Positions 34,228-46,019 of a stretch of DNA of 64,000 nt are shown piece by piece. The notes beneath the pieces were generated by a model. The model had not been told where the DNA came from, ran no database searches, and worked only from the letters and a program-made list of their open reading frames with translations. This DNA comes from Pochonia chlamydosporia 170 (Eukaryota; Ascomycota; Sordariomycetes; Hypocreales; Clavicipitaceae). The translations under genes were made by a program, and so were the position numbers. The first letter of the stretch is position 1. Every line of letters begins with the position of its first letter. Location: NCBI RefSeq assembly GCF_001653235.2, contig NC_035795.1, forward strand, positions 1,984,001 through 2,048,000, given 5' to 3'.

Positions 34228-37200
34228 ATGCCTCCTACACGCCGGAACCTGCACTCACAGGGCCAGCAACCACCGGTGAAGAAGGCCAGTACACGCGCCC
34301 CTGAACCCGTGTGAGTATATTCTAGTCTTCTTCTCCCATAATGAGTTAATAAGGTAGACTCCCAGCTAACATGGAAAAGGGTACTGGGTTTAGATGTCGG
34401 GACGACCGCTACGAGAGCCAGTCTAGCACCCTTCCGCTTGAAAGGCACCCTGAAATATTCTCAGCACCGAGAGCGACTTGAGGCCGGCGACATTCCCTCC
34501 GCAGCGAATCTTTTCGCCGTTGACAAGTCCCCAGAAAGCTGTATTAGGTATATAGGCGATGACCCCGACCAAACGCCCGTCAAGATGTTTTTGTACATTA
34601 TTCAAGTCTACATGCTACGAAAGAGGGGAGACAGGAAGGATTTAAAACATGTGAAGAAATTTCGCCAAAGAATTCCCCAGTTAGAGCACTTCTTCAAGCG
34701 ATACGATAACCTTGACGAGGATATGCAACATAGAGTGATGGCCCACGCACAATGCATTTTTCTGGCTCACCTTGGCCAAGTTAGGTGCCTAAGCGAAGAA
34801 CTAGCGGAGTCTCAAAATGTTAGCATCACGAAACTTGCCGCTATCATCCCGTCTAATTGGGACTCTTGGACGCAGCAACACTACGTGCGTCTACTATTAC
34901 GAGCGTGGGATAATTTGACGAATGATGACATCACCATTCTGCATGAATCAGAGGCCATCGGTCACAGGATTTTGCGCTTGGATGAGAAGACGCGAGCAGC
35001 AAAACCAGAGCGATTAATTCTGGTAGACTTTGGAGGTCACACTCTGGTACGTTCATCGTTCATGCAAGTGATACATGCAGCTACATGACCAACGGTTTGA
35101 CCATTGGTATTGATGCCGTATACATCTTCGCAGCTAGCTGACTCGAGCTTCTAGAGCCACACTACCTTTGAGATCCAATATTGTAATGATCCCAACAAAT
35201 TCTCCTTCTTCAAGGTGACGCGAGATAACTGTAAGTATGCCAAATTACTGATTTCACTGCTATCGCGTTCGACTAACATGATCTGCTACAGGCATCCACG
35301 GCGGCTTAGAGCTCCACGCTTCCTTAGTAAAGGACAGAATCCGAAAAGATATCGCCCGCGGAAAGATATGTGTTGAAAAGAAAGATGAGCCTTACGTATA
35401 CGAAAGCTTGATGACCGACTATCGCAATAACTATCGTAGCAGGATCGATGGGAAACAGTTTCGGCTTGAGGGATGGAAGGACCCAGAGAAGAGGGGTGGC
35501 TCCGTGACAGTCATTTTCAATGGCAAGGAGTCGCTGAAACACTATCGAGATTCCTTTATCAGACCACTTGCAGAAATGGATACTCTGTTTGAGAATGCTG
35601 CAAGGTCTTCTCCAAATACCGCCGTTGTGCTAAGTGGAGGCACGTTCTCTAACGTCCATGTACTGGAACAGGCGGAGAGAATGATAGTAGCGGCAGGGCT
35701 AAGACTCCTTCCTTGGACTGACTCAGTTGCAGTGGAAGGTAGAATGCAAGTACATCGAGGCTAGACTTGTCCAAAAGAGCTGTGTGTGCTAACAAGTAAG
35801 TAGATCATCTAGCGTTGCTGTTGGCGCGGCCTTGGCCTTGGTCAATTCGTTGTCAGTGGAGCAATTCATGAGCCGAGCAGCTATTGCAGTCCAAGTGAAG
35901 CCTACAAAAGAAGCCGACATACCAGTTATCTGGAGCGTACGTGAACCCCGTGAGGCCAGTGTTACTGTCCGAGGCGGCCGACAAGTCACAGATGTCGTAA
36001 TTGCATGCTGTCCACTGCCCCCCCATGATGGGCTGAGTGTGAGGTTTGAAAACACCTTTGAGCTCCAATCACTCTCGGACAAGCTCTGCGGCAAATATAC
36101 AATGTCACTTGACTATAAGCGGAGAGATGATGGTAAAGGAATACCTGACCAGCTTATATTGACTGTCGCAAAACATGGCTCCAGAAACTCTTCATGGGTG
36201 GAAACTGTTGAGTGGCCTATCTATTACGATGCCGGCGCCTGCGTCTGTTTCGTTGACTTTGAAAAATACGAAAAGTTGACAAGTAGCGGCCAGGGCGTGC
36301 CCCAGCAAGCTCCCAGGGGCCGCAGAAACCAGAAAGGAACACCCCGTGCCTCTCATCGGATTTGGGAACAGATTCAACGTGATGAGGGGAGATCATATTG
36401 GGAAGGGTTCAAGACCCCAATCCCTCCCACACCTACTCTGGAAGAGTTTGAAGTGGACATAATTACCCAACACAACAACGCATCAGCAATTGACGACCTT
36501 GAATCAGACTTGGAACCTGTACATGGCATAACTCGCGGGAAAATTACGAAAATTACCCGCCCACAGTTAAGCAAGACCTCTACATGTAATTTTTCCGGCC
36601 GGAGAAAGACAAAGCTCGCGACCCGAGCAGCCAGGAAACAACACAATAGAAGCCAAATGGGGAAACCAATAGCTGGTTTATGCAATGCCGCCCATCAGAA
36701 GGCTGCATGTGGCCAAAATGTCACAGACCCAGGCGTAGTGCCAGATTATATGGAGTGTTCGTCTGCGCCGATGGAGACGACAACGAAAGACTGTGACAGC
36801 CGGACGCGCCACACCTTTGCAAGCCGTACTCGGAGCAGGCAAAGTATCGATTTACTTCCGAGACTGTCGCGACATGCCCGGCATGTTTCACGTTGCGGCC
36901 TGACTGCAAGCGACGGGCTAAGCCAGCCAGGGATGAACAGAGATGAAGGCACGGGAGTCTCTCAATCTAGAAACGCAACCGGCGACCAAACATATACCCA
37001 CGCCAGCTCGGATCATCTTATGGGCTCTCCCGCATATCCCATTCAGCTCTCTCCAAATACATCATACCACGGCATGAGCACGCAAAACCAGGCCGACACC
37101 CCTCGCCACTCCCCGGATTTCGTACCAGGAGCTCTATCAGGAGACAGGCACGAGCTACACCCGGCCGCTGGCGAGTATGGCCTAGCAGACCTCATGTGCA

Positions 37201-37280
37201 ATTCGCAAGAGACTGAATGTGATGAGAACGAGCACATCCCATCGCAGATAAACATCCAAGATATATACGGCTGCCCATAA
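34228..37280 (+). CDS. Hsp70-like actin-fold ATPase with long C-terminal tail
   Basis: Exons 34228-34310, 34380-35046, 35156-35231, 35292-35745 and 35804-37280 give 918 residues. The phosphate-1 motif is VVLGLDVGTTATRASLAPF, rebuilt across intron 1. LILVDFGGHTL is the phosphate-2 segment and VVLSGGTFSNVHVL the adenosine motif. After these, SSVAVGAALALVNSLS completes the ATPase fold. Such fungal Hsp70-like proteins differ from housekeeping chaperones by a diverged substrate region. Here the last 450 residues are mostly disordered, with a basic GRRKTKLATRAARKQ stretch. Intron 4 (35746-35803) begins GCAAGT and ends TAG with a GCTAAC branch, so it is a GC-AG intron; no GT donor keeps the frame. 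The client and role are unknown. In this island a signalling or incompatibility role is only a guess. Confidence 0.82.
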
Positions 37281-38004
37281 ATTTGCACCCAACTTCTGGG
37301 CCTTGGGCAGCGGGAGCGGTTCGCAATATGTTCGAGGTGTAATGACGGAAATGCCTATCCATGTGCTCGGACGCGCCATGATCACACACAAACAACCCTT
37401 GAAATTGTTCATTGACGGTCATCCACTTTACTTTAATGATTTCTTATACTTTCTCTCTTTACTACCCTTTCAAACTCTAGATCATATATTTATACCTATG
37501 GACATGCATTTCACGGTTGTACTTTTATATTTGTTGTATTGTGTTAGAATAAACCTATGTTTAGAGAATCTGAAGGTGTAAATGAGCTAATAATTACTTC
37601 TTCTTTTTTGTGTTTTTTTTGTTAGCCCTTATTCCTTCCATCCCCAAGGTGGCAACTTTTTCTTTTTACTGTCTTTTTCAATCCATGCGTTTTAGTTTGA
37701 ACTTGTTGCCCAAATTTCTGTTTCGTTGATAATTTTGGTCCCAATAAGAAACTCCTTAATAATAATAATAGAAAGTTTAGGTGCTAAAGTTTCATATAGA
37801 CTATATAAAATAGCAGATTTTAAGTGTGTTATAGCGTAAATATAGGTGCTCGCTGCACTGATACTGCTCGTTTGGCTGATCGGCACCACTTTAGTTGTGC
37901 GAGGAATTCTCTTAGCAAGCTAAAGTGAGGCGTGGCACGGGGTAGTCCTGTTCAAACTAGACATTTCTGTACTATTATAGTCTAGTTTACAGCTGCTTGT
38001 AACT
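37281..38004. other. AT-rich intergenic spacer
   Basis: T-rich and A-rich tracts, including an AATAATAAT run near 37,760, lie between the Hsp70-like gene and repeat copy 5. No gene, RNA or clear element was recognised. The TA-rich composition suggests eroded repeat sequence. Confidence 0.4.
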
Positions 38005-38270
38005 ACATACGACCATAGCCACCAGTCAAATCTGGATCCCGTCAAGCCCTTCTCCGAGGTTTAAATTCCTCCATATATGGAGCAGTGTGCCTCCAAAAAT
38101 GGAGGTTGTGGTGTCCGTTTTTGGAGGACAGCAAACCTCAGTTAGTGTGGTAGGATTACGGTCTGGCACCGTAAGGCACGGTAGCGTGGCGTTAGAAACG
38201 AAGGGCACCGACACCGGGGCTGGACAAATTTTTGCTCTGTTCAACCAGAATACGACCACCCCACACCATC
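38005..38270 (+). repeat. 5S-headed dispersed repeat, copy 5
   Basis: The head ACATACGACCATAG to GGATCCCGTC is intact and followed by the common body. In this copy the short palindrome reads CCTCCAAAAATGGAGG where other copies read CCTCCATTTTTGGAGG, so the loop is inverted. The 3' end is approximate. Confidence 0.7.
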
Positions 38271-39505
38271 ACTAGATCCTTGTCTGAGCCAATCGCCTTG
38301 CAGTAAGGGGGATTTCTTGTAAACTAGCCAGATACATCTATCCTTGGGGATTTAGGCCGGGACGTTCAGCCGGCGACCCCGGGCTGAGGCTGCCAGGGGT
38401 TTCGACCACTTTGTGCACGACCAACAAGCAACTCACCCAAAGCGGTATCGATGAGTGTAGTGCAGCCTTGGCTTCCATGGCCGGACGCCTTAAGCGTGGG
38501 TGGGAAGACGGAACGCAAGGTCGGCATTGGCATTGGCATGTAGAGTGTAAGCCGTAGAGAGAGTGTAGTCACCAAGTCAGTTCGTGCCTAGATCAAATCC
38601 AGGACTTTCAAAGATCATTGAGACTGGAACAGGGTTGGAATAATGAGCTCGAGATTGCAACATGACCTCTCAAGCATATTGGCCACAACCCTTGCTAACA
38701 AGACGGGCTCGCCGAGTCGGTTCGAAATATTATTTCCTCTTGTCTCGACAGTTCACGTTCACGAACGTTAATTTTGCAGAAGCTCCAGAAAAAGAAACAA
38801 CCATCATCTCATAACTGTTAGAAACACCCCAGCCCTATCTCTCACACTCGCCAATCTTTGCGAACCACATAGCACAACAGCAGGGTCTGAGCTGACGTCA
38901 ACTACGTACTACAGGTAGTCAGCACCAGCCAGGGAGTGCTCGCCTCATTTTCGACTTCAAACCGGACAAGTTCAGGAAGTTGCATGTGTTATGGGCCGTA
39001 TGGCCCCGAGCCTCCGGCACTGGAGGTGTACTGTCACAACCGGATGCTGACTAGTCGTGGCGACTAATTCATCGGCGTAATCACAAGTGCATTTGTGCTT
39101 GTCACCGAGTACTTGCGACGTGTTAGCAATTCTATAAGTCATAGCTCATACGAAATTATGGCTCTCAATGCAACCAAGTATGCCATCAATATCATTATTG
39201 CCACAGATCTCTCTGATGAGCAAATGAACGCTCGTCTCACAGACTGGAACCTGCTACGCGCTTAGAATTGAGGAAAATGATACTCATGGTGGTTATGTGG
39301 CGAAGGAAGATGGAAGTAGCAGTACGGATAATATATCTAATCATCTCTATTGAAAGTCGTATCATATCTTCTGAATACATTCAACTTTCAGGCCAGATCC
39401 ACGACGGGAGTTTTGCTTCCCATAGACTGATGGCAAAGGCGAACCACGCAGCAAAATCCCCAACAGATCTTCTTATGTGCACGCTTATTTTATAGAGAGT
39501 TCGTA
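38271..39505. other. Intergenic, no supported gene
   Basis: A few short open frames occur, for example a 35-codon frame from ATG 39158 (MALNATKYAINIIIATDLSD). None has a recognisable domain or a clear spliced continuation. I would not call a gene here. Confidence 0.4.
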
Positions 39506-40045
39506 CTAGTAGCTTCTTGGAAGCTTCAAAGAAGCATTGACACTTGCTCCCTTGTCTAATAACATCTGCACAATCTTGACGTGTTCTCCTTGAGAAGCAG
39601 CCTGAAGAGCCTGGCCATGTAAGTCACCCTGAGCATTGACATTGGCGCCGTTGTCTAACGAAATACATACACCCTCCATGTCGGCATGTCCCCTTCCAGA
39701 CGCCCAATGCTATGCGTTCTCGCCATCAGCCACTTTAGCGACAGCACTTCCAATCCCATTGGCACCCTTAACGAGGAGGTACTCTTCAGTTGACCTTACA
39801 TCCTTATAAACAATTCGATAACATCACAAGCAAATTGGAACTGCCATTGACAAGCACTCAGAGAGAGTCTCAGAGCATAACGCGTTCGAGGTAGTCGCAG
39901 CAACGTCCATGTTGAGAACCAGATTATTGCCTACATGCAGGTAACTGTCATGAAATTGTCATGAAAAAGGGCATCAGATGAGGCGAAAAGCATGTCCCTT
40001 GCGCTATCAAAGCCTCTTGCAGCCATTGGCACCATCACCATCCGC
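39506..40045 (-). pseudogene. Degenerate ankyrin-repeat relic
   Basis: On the minus strand, repeats are still readable near the 3' end: SLDNGANVNAQGDLHGQALQ, HVKIVQMLLDKGASVNASLK, ending SY-stop at 39506. Further upstream YLLVKGANG and a possible start MAARGFDSARDMLFASSDA near 40,040 are separated by stops and frame changes. It is therefore an inactivated ankyrin gene, independent of the plus-strand relic at 25,400. Confidence 0.6.
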
Positions 40046-40067
40046 ACTTGGGAGCTTAAGAGCTTTT

Positions 40068-40170
40068 CGAGCTCTCCTTTTCTTGTTCTCTGTTCTCTTT
40101 CTTCTTTAGCTTTAGGTAATTATTATAATTGCCTAGTTAGTTGCTAATAGACTCGCTTGGACTATTACAG
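40068..40170 (+). repeat. Fragment related to the LTR-like element at 31076
   Basis: GAGCTCTCCTTTTCTTGTT through TTCTTCTTTAGCTTTAGGTA and the end CTCGCTTGGACTATTACA align with the right half of 31076-31291. The left LTR end is not found, so it is a truncated copy. It abuts the start of the ankyrin relic. Confidence 0.5.
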
Positions 40171-42300
40171 GTGGGCCACCAACCGCTTGTGGTGACGTGT
40201 GAGGCGAGAGTGTAAACCGAGCCACCATCGGGGCTCAGCCAGTTGCATTCTAAATATTACTAATATTCCATTTAACACTAATATAATAAATCTTGTAAAA
40301 TAACTCCTAAATAATACTAAATAGCTACGTTAAATACAGGCTATAGGAATTTTTTTTTTTTTTAAATCCCTAAAGGGATGTGTTCCCCTCTTACTATGGA
40401 AGCTGCCAAAAGCAGCAACAATTTCTGCCTAATTTGGTAGGTAGAATAGTGCCTCTTGGATGCTGTCTGTAATCATTTCTTGCTGTCGTTGCTACGTGTT
40501 AACATGAAACATGCCTAGTTGCATTTCAGGGAAGGTGGGCAGGATTTTCTGGGACTCTGCGAATGACATCTCTCTAGCGAAGACCGTTCAAGCCATATGA
40601 GTCAGTGTCACAGAGATAAGGCCGGCGTCCTCCATGTACGGAGTATGTGGCTATGGTGCAATCTAGCAACCTCCTCATAGCCTCTTGTTCTAAATTTATT
40701 CCCGTAGCAGCACTAGTTTGTGCTATGTGGCCGTGGCCAGTTGTTACACTCGGCCGACTTGGAAAAGCCGACCGAGGTGAGACTATTGGACGGCCGGGGA
40801 AGTCCTGGCGCCCCATCCGGACCAATTATAGGTCTCCAAAGGCACGGCACGATCCTCCGGGGTTGACACACGCTAGTCGGAATTTGGCACAACTGTAATT
40901 TGTTGGAGTCAGTGGACGGGACGGGAGCGACAGAGAAGGCTGGGAACACATGCAGGCATGCGGTAATACCGATGCGCTGGGTTGCCCCTGGAGGGATTCT
41001 CTCTTTGCCAGGTTTGAAGCATCTCTGGCTAATAGATCAGGATCCAGCCTAAGAAACAAAAGATCTACTGTACTCACCTTGATTTGCTGTCAGGTTTTGT
41101 ATACTCTCTTCAGCCTGGCCTGTTCTGTTCGCCAGCGTCTCACACTTTACAACTCGCCTCATTTTGAAAATGGTTCATGGGAGGAGCCCTAGCTGTGTAT
41201 GTATCTAGGCAGCAGCCGGCACACTGCCTCAAGACCTACCAAATCATCCCCACCCTGCTGTTGCAGAGGTGCGCCTGTGGCGAAGTTCTTCAACGATACC
41301 GCTCATGCATGGTGAGCCGGGCGGGACACGGTCCACCCAGGCCGTTTGCTGGGGTTCCCCATCCCGTGTTCCCTCCAGGCGCTCTCACGCGCCGGCCCTT
41401 GGCTCGAATAGACATCATGCATCATATGACAGGAGCCGCTGTGGCCCAGGAGAAAAGCAACGTGTTGGCTCTAGTCCCTGCTTATCTCGCTGACAAGCAA
41501 GGGGAAATTTTTTTTTGACCCAATCGTTACTTGTTCAATGCTTACCTAGGGAAGCCCTGTTAGCATTTGGCCAGAAAGTTGTCCCAGTGAGTTGTCTGCA
41601 AGAGAGTCAATCATTAGCTAGTCGGCTATCCTGGCCACAGGGATGCAGAAGCCTCGTCTCCAAGCCCTGTGTCAGTGTATCTTGCTGTTTCCAAAACTGA
41701 GGTAGCTGGCTTGACTATACTATTTCCAACCTTTGAGTTGCCAGTCAGCATGCTGCTGTGCTGAGGCAAAGAGGCTGAAGCCTAGAAGGCATCATGAGTT
41801 GATCAATGACGGTTTACGAACAAAGGCAGCCAAAAAGGCAGACAACGAGATCCACGTCATGTTCTGTTCTTCTCAGACGCCGCATGCGTAACTGCCACTT
41901 CCGCTGTACCATCAATAGTTTTGCACAACCATACCCAAGGAGATACCTCAACATCATCGCTCCAACTACCTAGTGTACAGCCCACTCCAATTTTGGGAAT
42001 TCATTACCAACGAATTTCTCATGGGCCTGCGAAGTAGCTGATGAGTCCCCTTGAGCCATGGGGCTGGCCAGATGTAGCAAGAAACGGCCCATGGGGCACC
42101 CTTGTTCCAAATTCAGATATGCTGTCACCAACACGCATACAACCCCTGGTGCCGTGACCTCCCAGCCACCCACAATCCAGAGGCCGTTGCAATGTGCGAG
42201 AGCTTGCATTGATAAACTCGGCTCTCCTTGACCATGGGAAACGTTGCAAGCTCCAACCAGATTGTGCGATTAGTTGCATTGTTGCAAAGCGGCCAACACC
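40171..42300. other. Intergenic region upstream of the second T5orf172 gene
   Basis: It starts AT-rich (about 40,250-40,370, including a T13 run) and then becomes ordinary intergenic sequence with no recognised gene. The part near 41,675-41,790 is related to sequence upstream of paralogue A, and the last 25 bp before the start codon also match that promoter. Duplication of the gene therefore included its 5' flank. Confidence 0.5.
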
Positions 42301-44136
42301 ATGACGTCCACTCTTACTACTGTTGATAATCTTTGCCATATCATTGATAACCTCAGCATACAAGCTGACGCTTCCAAGTTCTGGAAATGCCCATTCACTG
42401 GCTGTGTCGACCAAGTGCACAGGCATGAGCTACCAGACCTAAAAGTCCTAGTCTCCTCACTTCGAAAGTCCGCTGCTGCTTTCAGTGGTCCACGCAACAC
42501 AAGATATGCACCTGAGGATATCTTGCAGTTAGTGACGGAGCTAGAAAAGATCACTTGTGCCACTCATCAGCCGATTATCCAAGAATTAGTCTTTTTCGAC
42601 AAGCCAGAGGCACATACCGAAAGGAGTGTCTTACAGGACTCAAAGGTCGACCTTGCGCCAAGAACACCCGCTAAACAAACATCGAAGAATTACATACGAC
42701 GGGGACATCCGGAACAGATAGGAACGCCAGATACCAACGACTCTGGATATTTTACCCAGTCTGGTGTCAAGAGTAGAAGAGGAATAAAATCGCCGGGCAC
42801 TGATAGTCTCTCTTCCACATTCAGCCCTGGCGGAGAGAGCATATTTGATGTGGACAGTCCTAATGGAATAGCTGACACCCCAGACTCAATTTACTTTGAG
42901 AAAGACACTTCGAGGACGCTATTTGATAGGAAGCGAGATGCTTTGACTGAGACACCAACCCGAAATGGGACGCACAATTCAAGCTCTAGTCGAGCCGAAC
43001 TAGAGAGAAACAAAAAGAGGACCGAATCGCTTTTTACACCTATCGACAATGCAGCCACAGAAGATGCTAAAAAGGAAGAGCATGACACTGTTGCTTTCCA
43101 CAAGCTTCGTGAAAAACGTTTGAGTACCGCAAAAAGAAGTACCGGGGCCATTGACAAAGCTGGTGAAAAGAAAAAAGTCCCCAAGACGAAGGAGCTTGGA
43201 ATAGAAGAATTCCATCCAAACTTGATTATTTCTGACAAAATATCGGATTTTTTCAGAGCTAGGGCTGTTCTTCACGATGCCCTAAGCAAATCTTACTGTG
43301 ACACAGACAAGTTACCGGGCAAAATATATATCGCCATCGACATCAATGATTCCAGGCTTGAGGATTACTTCAAGGTGGGATATGTGAATGGCTCAAACAC
43401 AGTCTCTGATCGCTACAGCAAGGGCTGTAGTCGCAGGAAATCCATGAGATTCGTCGCCATTAGCAAAGCCGAAATATCAGGTGCGCATCGAGTCGAAAAG
43501 CTGGTACAAAGAGAATTACATGCGCACCGGAAGTATATCACCTGCGCACACTGTGATAAACGACATGACGAGTGGTTCAAGATTGACTTTCCAACCGTGC
43601 TTGATGCCGTCAATCGTTGGACAGAGTTTGTCGCGTTGCTTGGCCGGAACGGACTCAAAGAAGCCGACTTTATTCGTAAAGCGGAAGAGTTCATGATCAA
43701 GAGGTATGGTTTGGAAGATTTTGTGAGCGGCTTTATCTCATATGCGAATTACGAAACACAACCAACTGAGATGCACGCTTTCGTCGATAAACGCGAGAAG
43801 CATCCTAGAGAGGGCAGTCTTAATGTCAAAGAAATTGGAGAATGGGAACAGAAGCTTAAGAGCTTGAAACGAGAAGAACACGCAGCACCAGCAGATACGA
43901 AAAACGATCAGGTTGAAGTCAAGGCGGATACTCTTCCACGAAACGAGCCAGATCTTTCCATAAAGAGGCCAGCTAGGATGAAGATTCAGGAGCGGATAGC
44001 CAAAGCTGTCGTGCAGAGGTTTGGTCGGCGCAAGCAGAAAGACGAGTTTGAAACAAAAGACGTTGGTACCGTTCACGTTGATCGTCCTCGACTACAGAGG
44101 CGTTGGACGGATTTTGTGAAGCCAGTGAGGTCTTGA
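42301..44136 (+). CDS. T5orf172 (GIY-YIG-like) domain protein, paralogue B
   Basis: A single exon of 611 residues from ATG 42301 (CACCATGACG). Its N-terminal region repeats that of paralogue A: FWKCPFTGCVDQVHRHELPD and ITCATHQPIIQELVFFD. The disordered middle shares blocks such as DSGYFTQSGVKSR and SRTLFDRKRDALTETPTR but lacks the acidic tandem repeat. The T5orf172 domain is GKIYIAIDIN...YFKVGYV, VEKLVQRELHAHRK and HDEWFKIDFPTVLDAVNRW. The basic tail RFGRRKQKDEFE parallels GIGRRKQKD of A. All key domain positions are kept in both copies, which argues that both are functional. The molecular function is unknown; the fold suggests a nucleic-acid enzyme or binder. Orientation is the same as A, about 19 kb downstream. 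Confidence 0.85.
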   Translation: MTSTLTTVDNLCHIIDNLSIQADASKFWKCPFTGCVDQVHRHELPDLKVLVSSLRKSAAAFSGPRNTRYAPEDILQLVTELEKITCATHQPIIQELVFFDKPEAHTERSVLQDSKVDLAPRTPAKQTSKNYIRRGHPEQIGTPDTNDSGYFTQSGVKSRRGIKSPGTDSLSSTFSPGGESIFDVDSPNGIADTPDSIYFEKDTSRTLFDRKRDALTETPTRNGTHNSSSSRAELERNKKRTESLFTPIDNAATEDAKKEEHDTVAFHKLREKRLSTAKRSTGAIDKAGEKKKVPKTKELGIEEFHPNLIISDKISDFFRARAVLHDALSKSYCDTDKLPGKIYIAIDINDSRLEDYFKVGYVNGSNTVSDRYSKGCSRRKSMRFVAISKAEISGAHRVEKLVQRELHAHRKYITCAHCDKRHDEWFKIDFPTVLDAVNRWTEFVALLGRNGLKEADFIRKAEEFMIKRYGLEDFVSGFISYANYETQPTEMHAFVDKREKHPREGSLNVKEIGEWEQKLKSLKREEHAAPADTKNDQVEVKADTLPRNEPDLSIKRPARMKIQERIAKAVVQRFGRRKQKDEFETKDVGTVHVDRPRLQRRWTDFVKPVRS

Positions 44137-46019
44137 GAGATATGTGTTGAGAAGTTTTATATTTTTCATTGTCCTGTTTATGCTTAGCTAGTTACCTGCT
44201 TGTCCGTAAACGGTCATAAATTTCATCACAATACGGGCGCTTGTGAGGAGACAAGTGGATATATGTCTGTCGCCGTCAATGCTCAAGAAGCAATTGATTT
44301 GGAGACCAAATTGATGCTTACAAGCATATGTATAACGCTCTTAGAGCCTGCGGCCTATTCGACAAGTAAATGTATATATTTTCAAGGCAATTGCTATGCG
44401 TGCCCAACCACTTTGCTACGAGGGTGCTCTAACGGGGGCGACATAGCTGGTGTATTTTGGCAATCAAAGTAGTCCACAGACATGGTTTTGGAGGTGGCGG
44501 GCATACTGCGAGTGTTACTCTCCATAATCGGGCTAAAACGTTCGCTTTGTTGTGTAATTTACGATTATACTTGTAACTTTGCTAATAGCTGGCGCAACTT
44601 ATTATGAGATCCCGCCAGACGCAAATCCCGTTCATCTGGACGGACAGAAACGGGAGCCATATTGCGAAGTCTGCGTCCAAGCAAGAATTCGACCCTGAGC
44701 TTTATTACGGCTCAAATACATGGATATGGGTTCTCCCCCGGGCCCACCTCCTAGGCACGAATGGAACGTACCCTACGACTTTGGCCCGAATATTGCGCTA
44801 GGATTGTAAAATATGTAGGCATAGAAAGCGCACTGCTTACTAGAGATACAGGCATTATGAGCAAATAAGCTGCTACCTCTTAAGCCAGACTTAGATAGAA
44901 TAGGTAAGAGCAAGGGTTTTGCGTATAAATAGCCAGAAAATATTAGGATAGTAGTAGAAGTTTGTAAGCTTCTAGTCTGTAAAATATTCCTGTGCCAAAG
45001 TTTTGTCGGCATTAGAAAAAGGTGGGAAGAAAAGTCTGATACTTTGGCCATATGGGCTAAATGGGAAACGATAACGGAAATATAGGCGCGAATCATTCAG
45101 GGCATTGACATAACAGGAATAAATTTGTATCCCGCGGATGGAGGGAACTACCAGCCAGAATAAAACTGACAGGATTAATACTGTTTCGCAACGGAAACAC
45201 GCCCATGCTTTCAAGACGCGACGCGTTGGCCGATTCTGGGATTATATCAAATTTCACCATGTCTCAAGAATAAACAGCTGAGACAATTATCTAAAATTAA
45301 CTTGAAGATATTCATGTCAGCTGCTGCCCGACCCCTAGTTTTACGACTTTCGGAGTGCTACCAATAATGCCGTGCTGCTAGGCAGGCACAGCAGTCGTTG
45401 GGCCATGTGGTCGTATAGCGGCGTTGTCCCGCGATTCCTTGGATATTCGACTTCTTGTTTGACTGGAAGCAGGTGAGCTTCTGCATGGACAACGGCGCTT
45501 CTCCTATTGGAGCTATGGTCTTTCTAAATTAATTTTCCAAACTCAACAAGAAACTCCAGCGATGCTGCTTCTCCATGTCCAATTGGTAGGAAACTAGGCA
45601 TTCCAGCATCTCTGCCTTGTTTTCCTTCACTGTACTCGCCAGATGCGTACTAACTGTGATTACAGGCAACCCTCTCTGGCTCTGCCAGACGAATGACGCA
45701 GTTGAGCTGGTTGCTACCTACGAGACTGGCAAGAGACGGGTGAGCCGCACAATATGGAGGCATTGCAGAGGCTTGTGGGCATTCTGTATGTAGTCTATTG
45801 AATCAGGAGCTGTCATGACTGGGCAGTCAAGCTTGTGATCCGTAGCAACTCCTACTGGACACTGTATTGCCCTAATGATATTTGTAAGTGAGTTTGTATT
45901 CCACCCTGACTATTGGCAGAAGGTCTGGTGAACCCGGCGCCTGACCAACCACATAAGATATGAGTAACTGCGCCGTATATTTTGGCAAACTAGCTGCTAT
46001 TACTTAGAGTTTGTCTTCA
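44137..46019. other. AT-leaning intergenic region with possible gene scraps
   Basis: No gene can be supported. Scraps that look vaguely coding are EIPPDANPVHLDGQKREPYC (about 44,600-44,660) and GSPPGPPPRHEWNVPYDFGP (about 44,725-44,790), which lie in different frames. There is also a plausible intron at 45473-45665 (GTGAGC donor, CTAACTG branch, TTACAG acceptor). These may be remnants of decayed genes. Confidence 0.35.

Noticed and set aside
40744..40774. CTCGG...CCGAG inverted triplets with two GCCGAC words
   Set aside because: Spacing and context differ from the 7635/12222 motif, and no gene lies beside it.
44260..44472. Small Cys-containing ORF from ATG 44260
   Set aside because: No signal peptide, domain or homology that I recognise; its length is expected by chance.
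45473..45665. Plausible intron (GTGAGC donor, CTAACTG branch, TTACAG acceptor)
   Set aside because: Flanking exons give no recognisable protein in any joint, so a gene cannot be supported.
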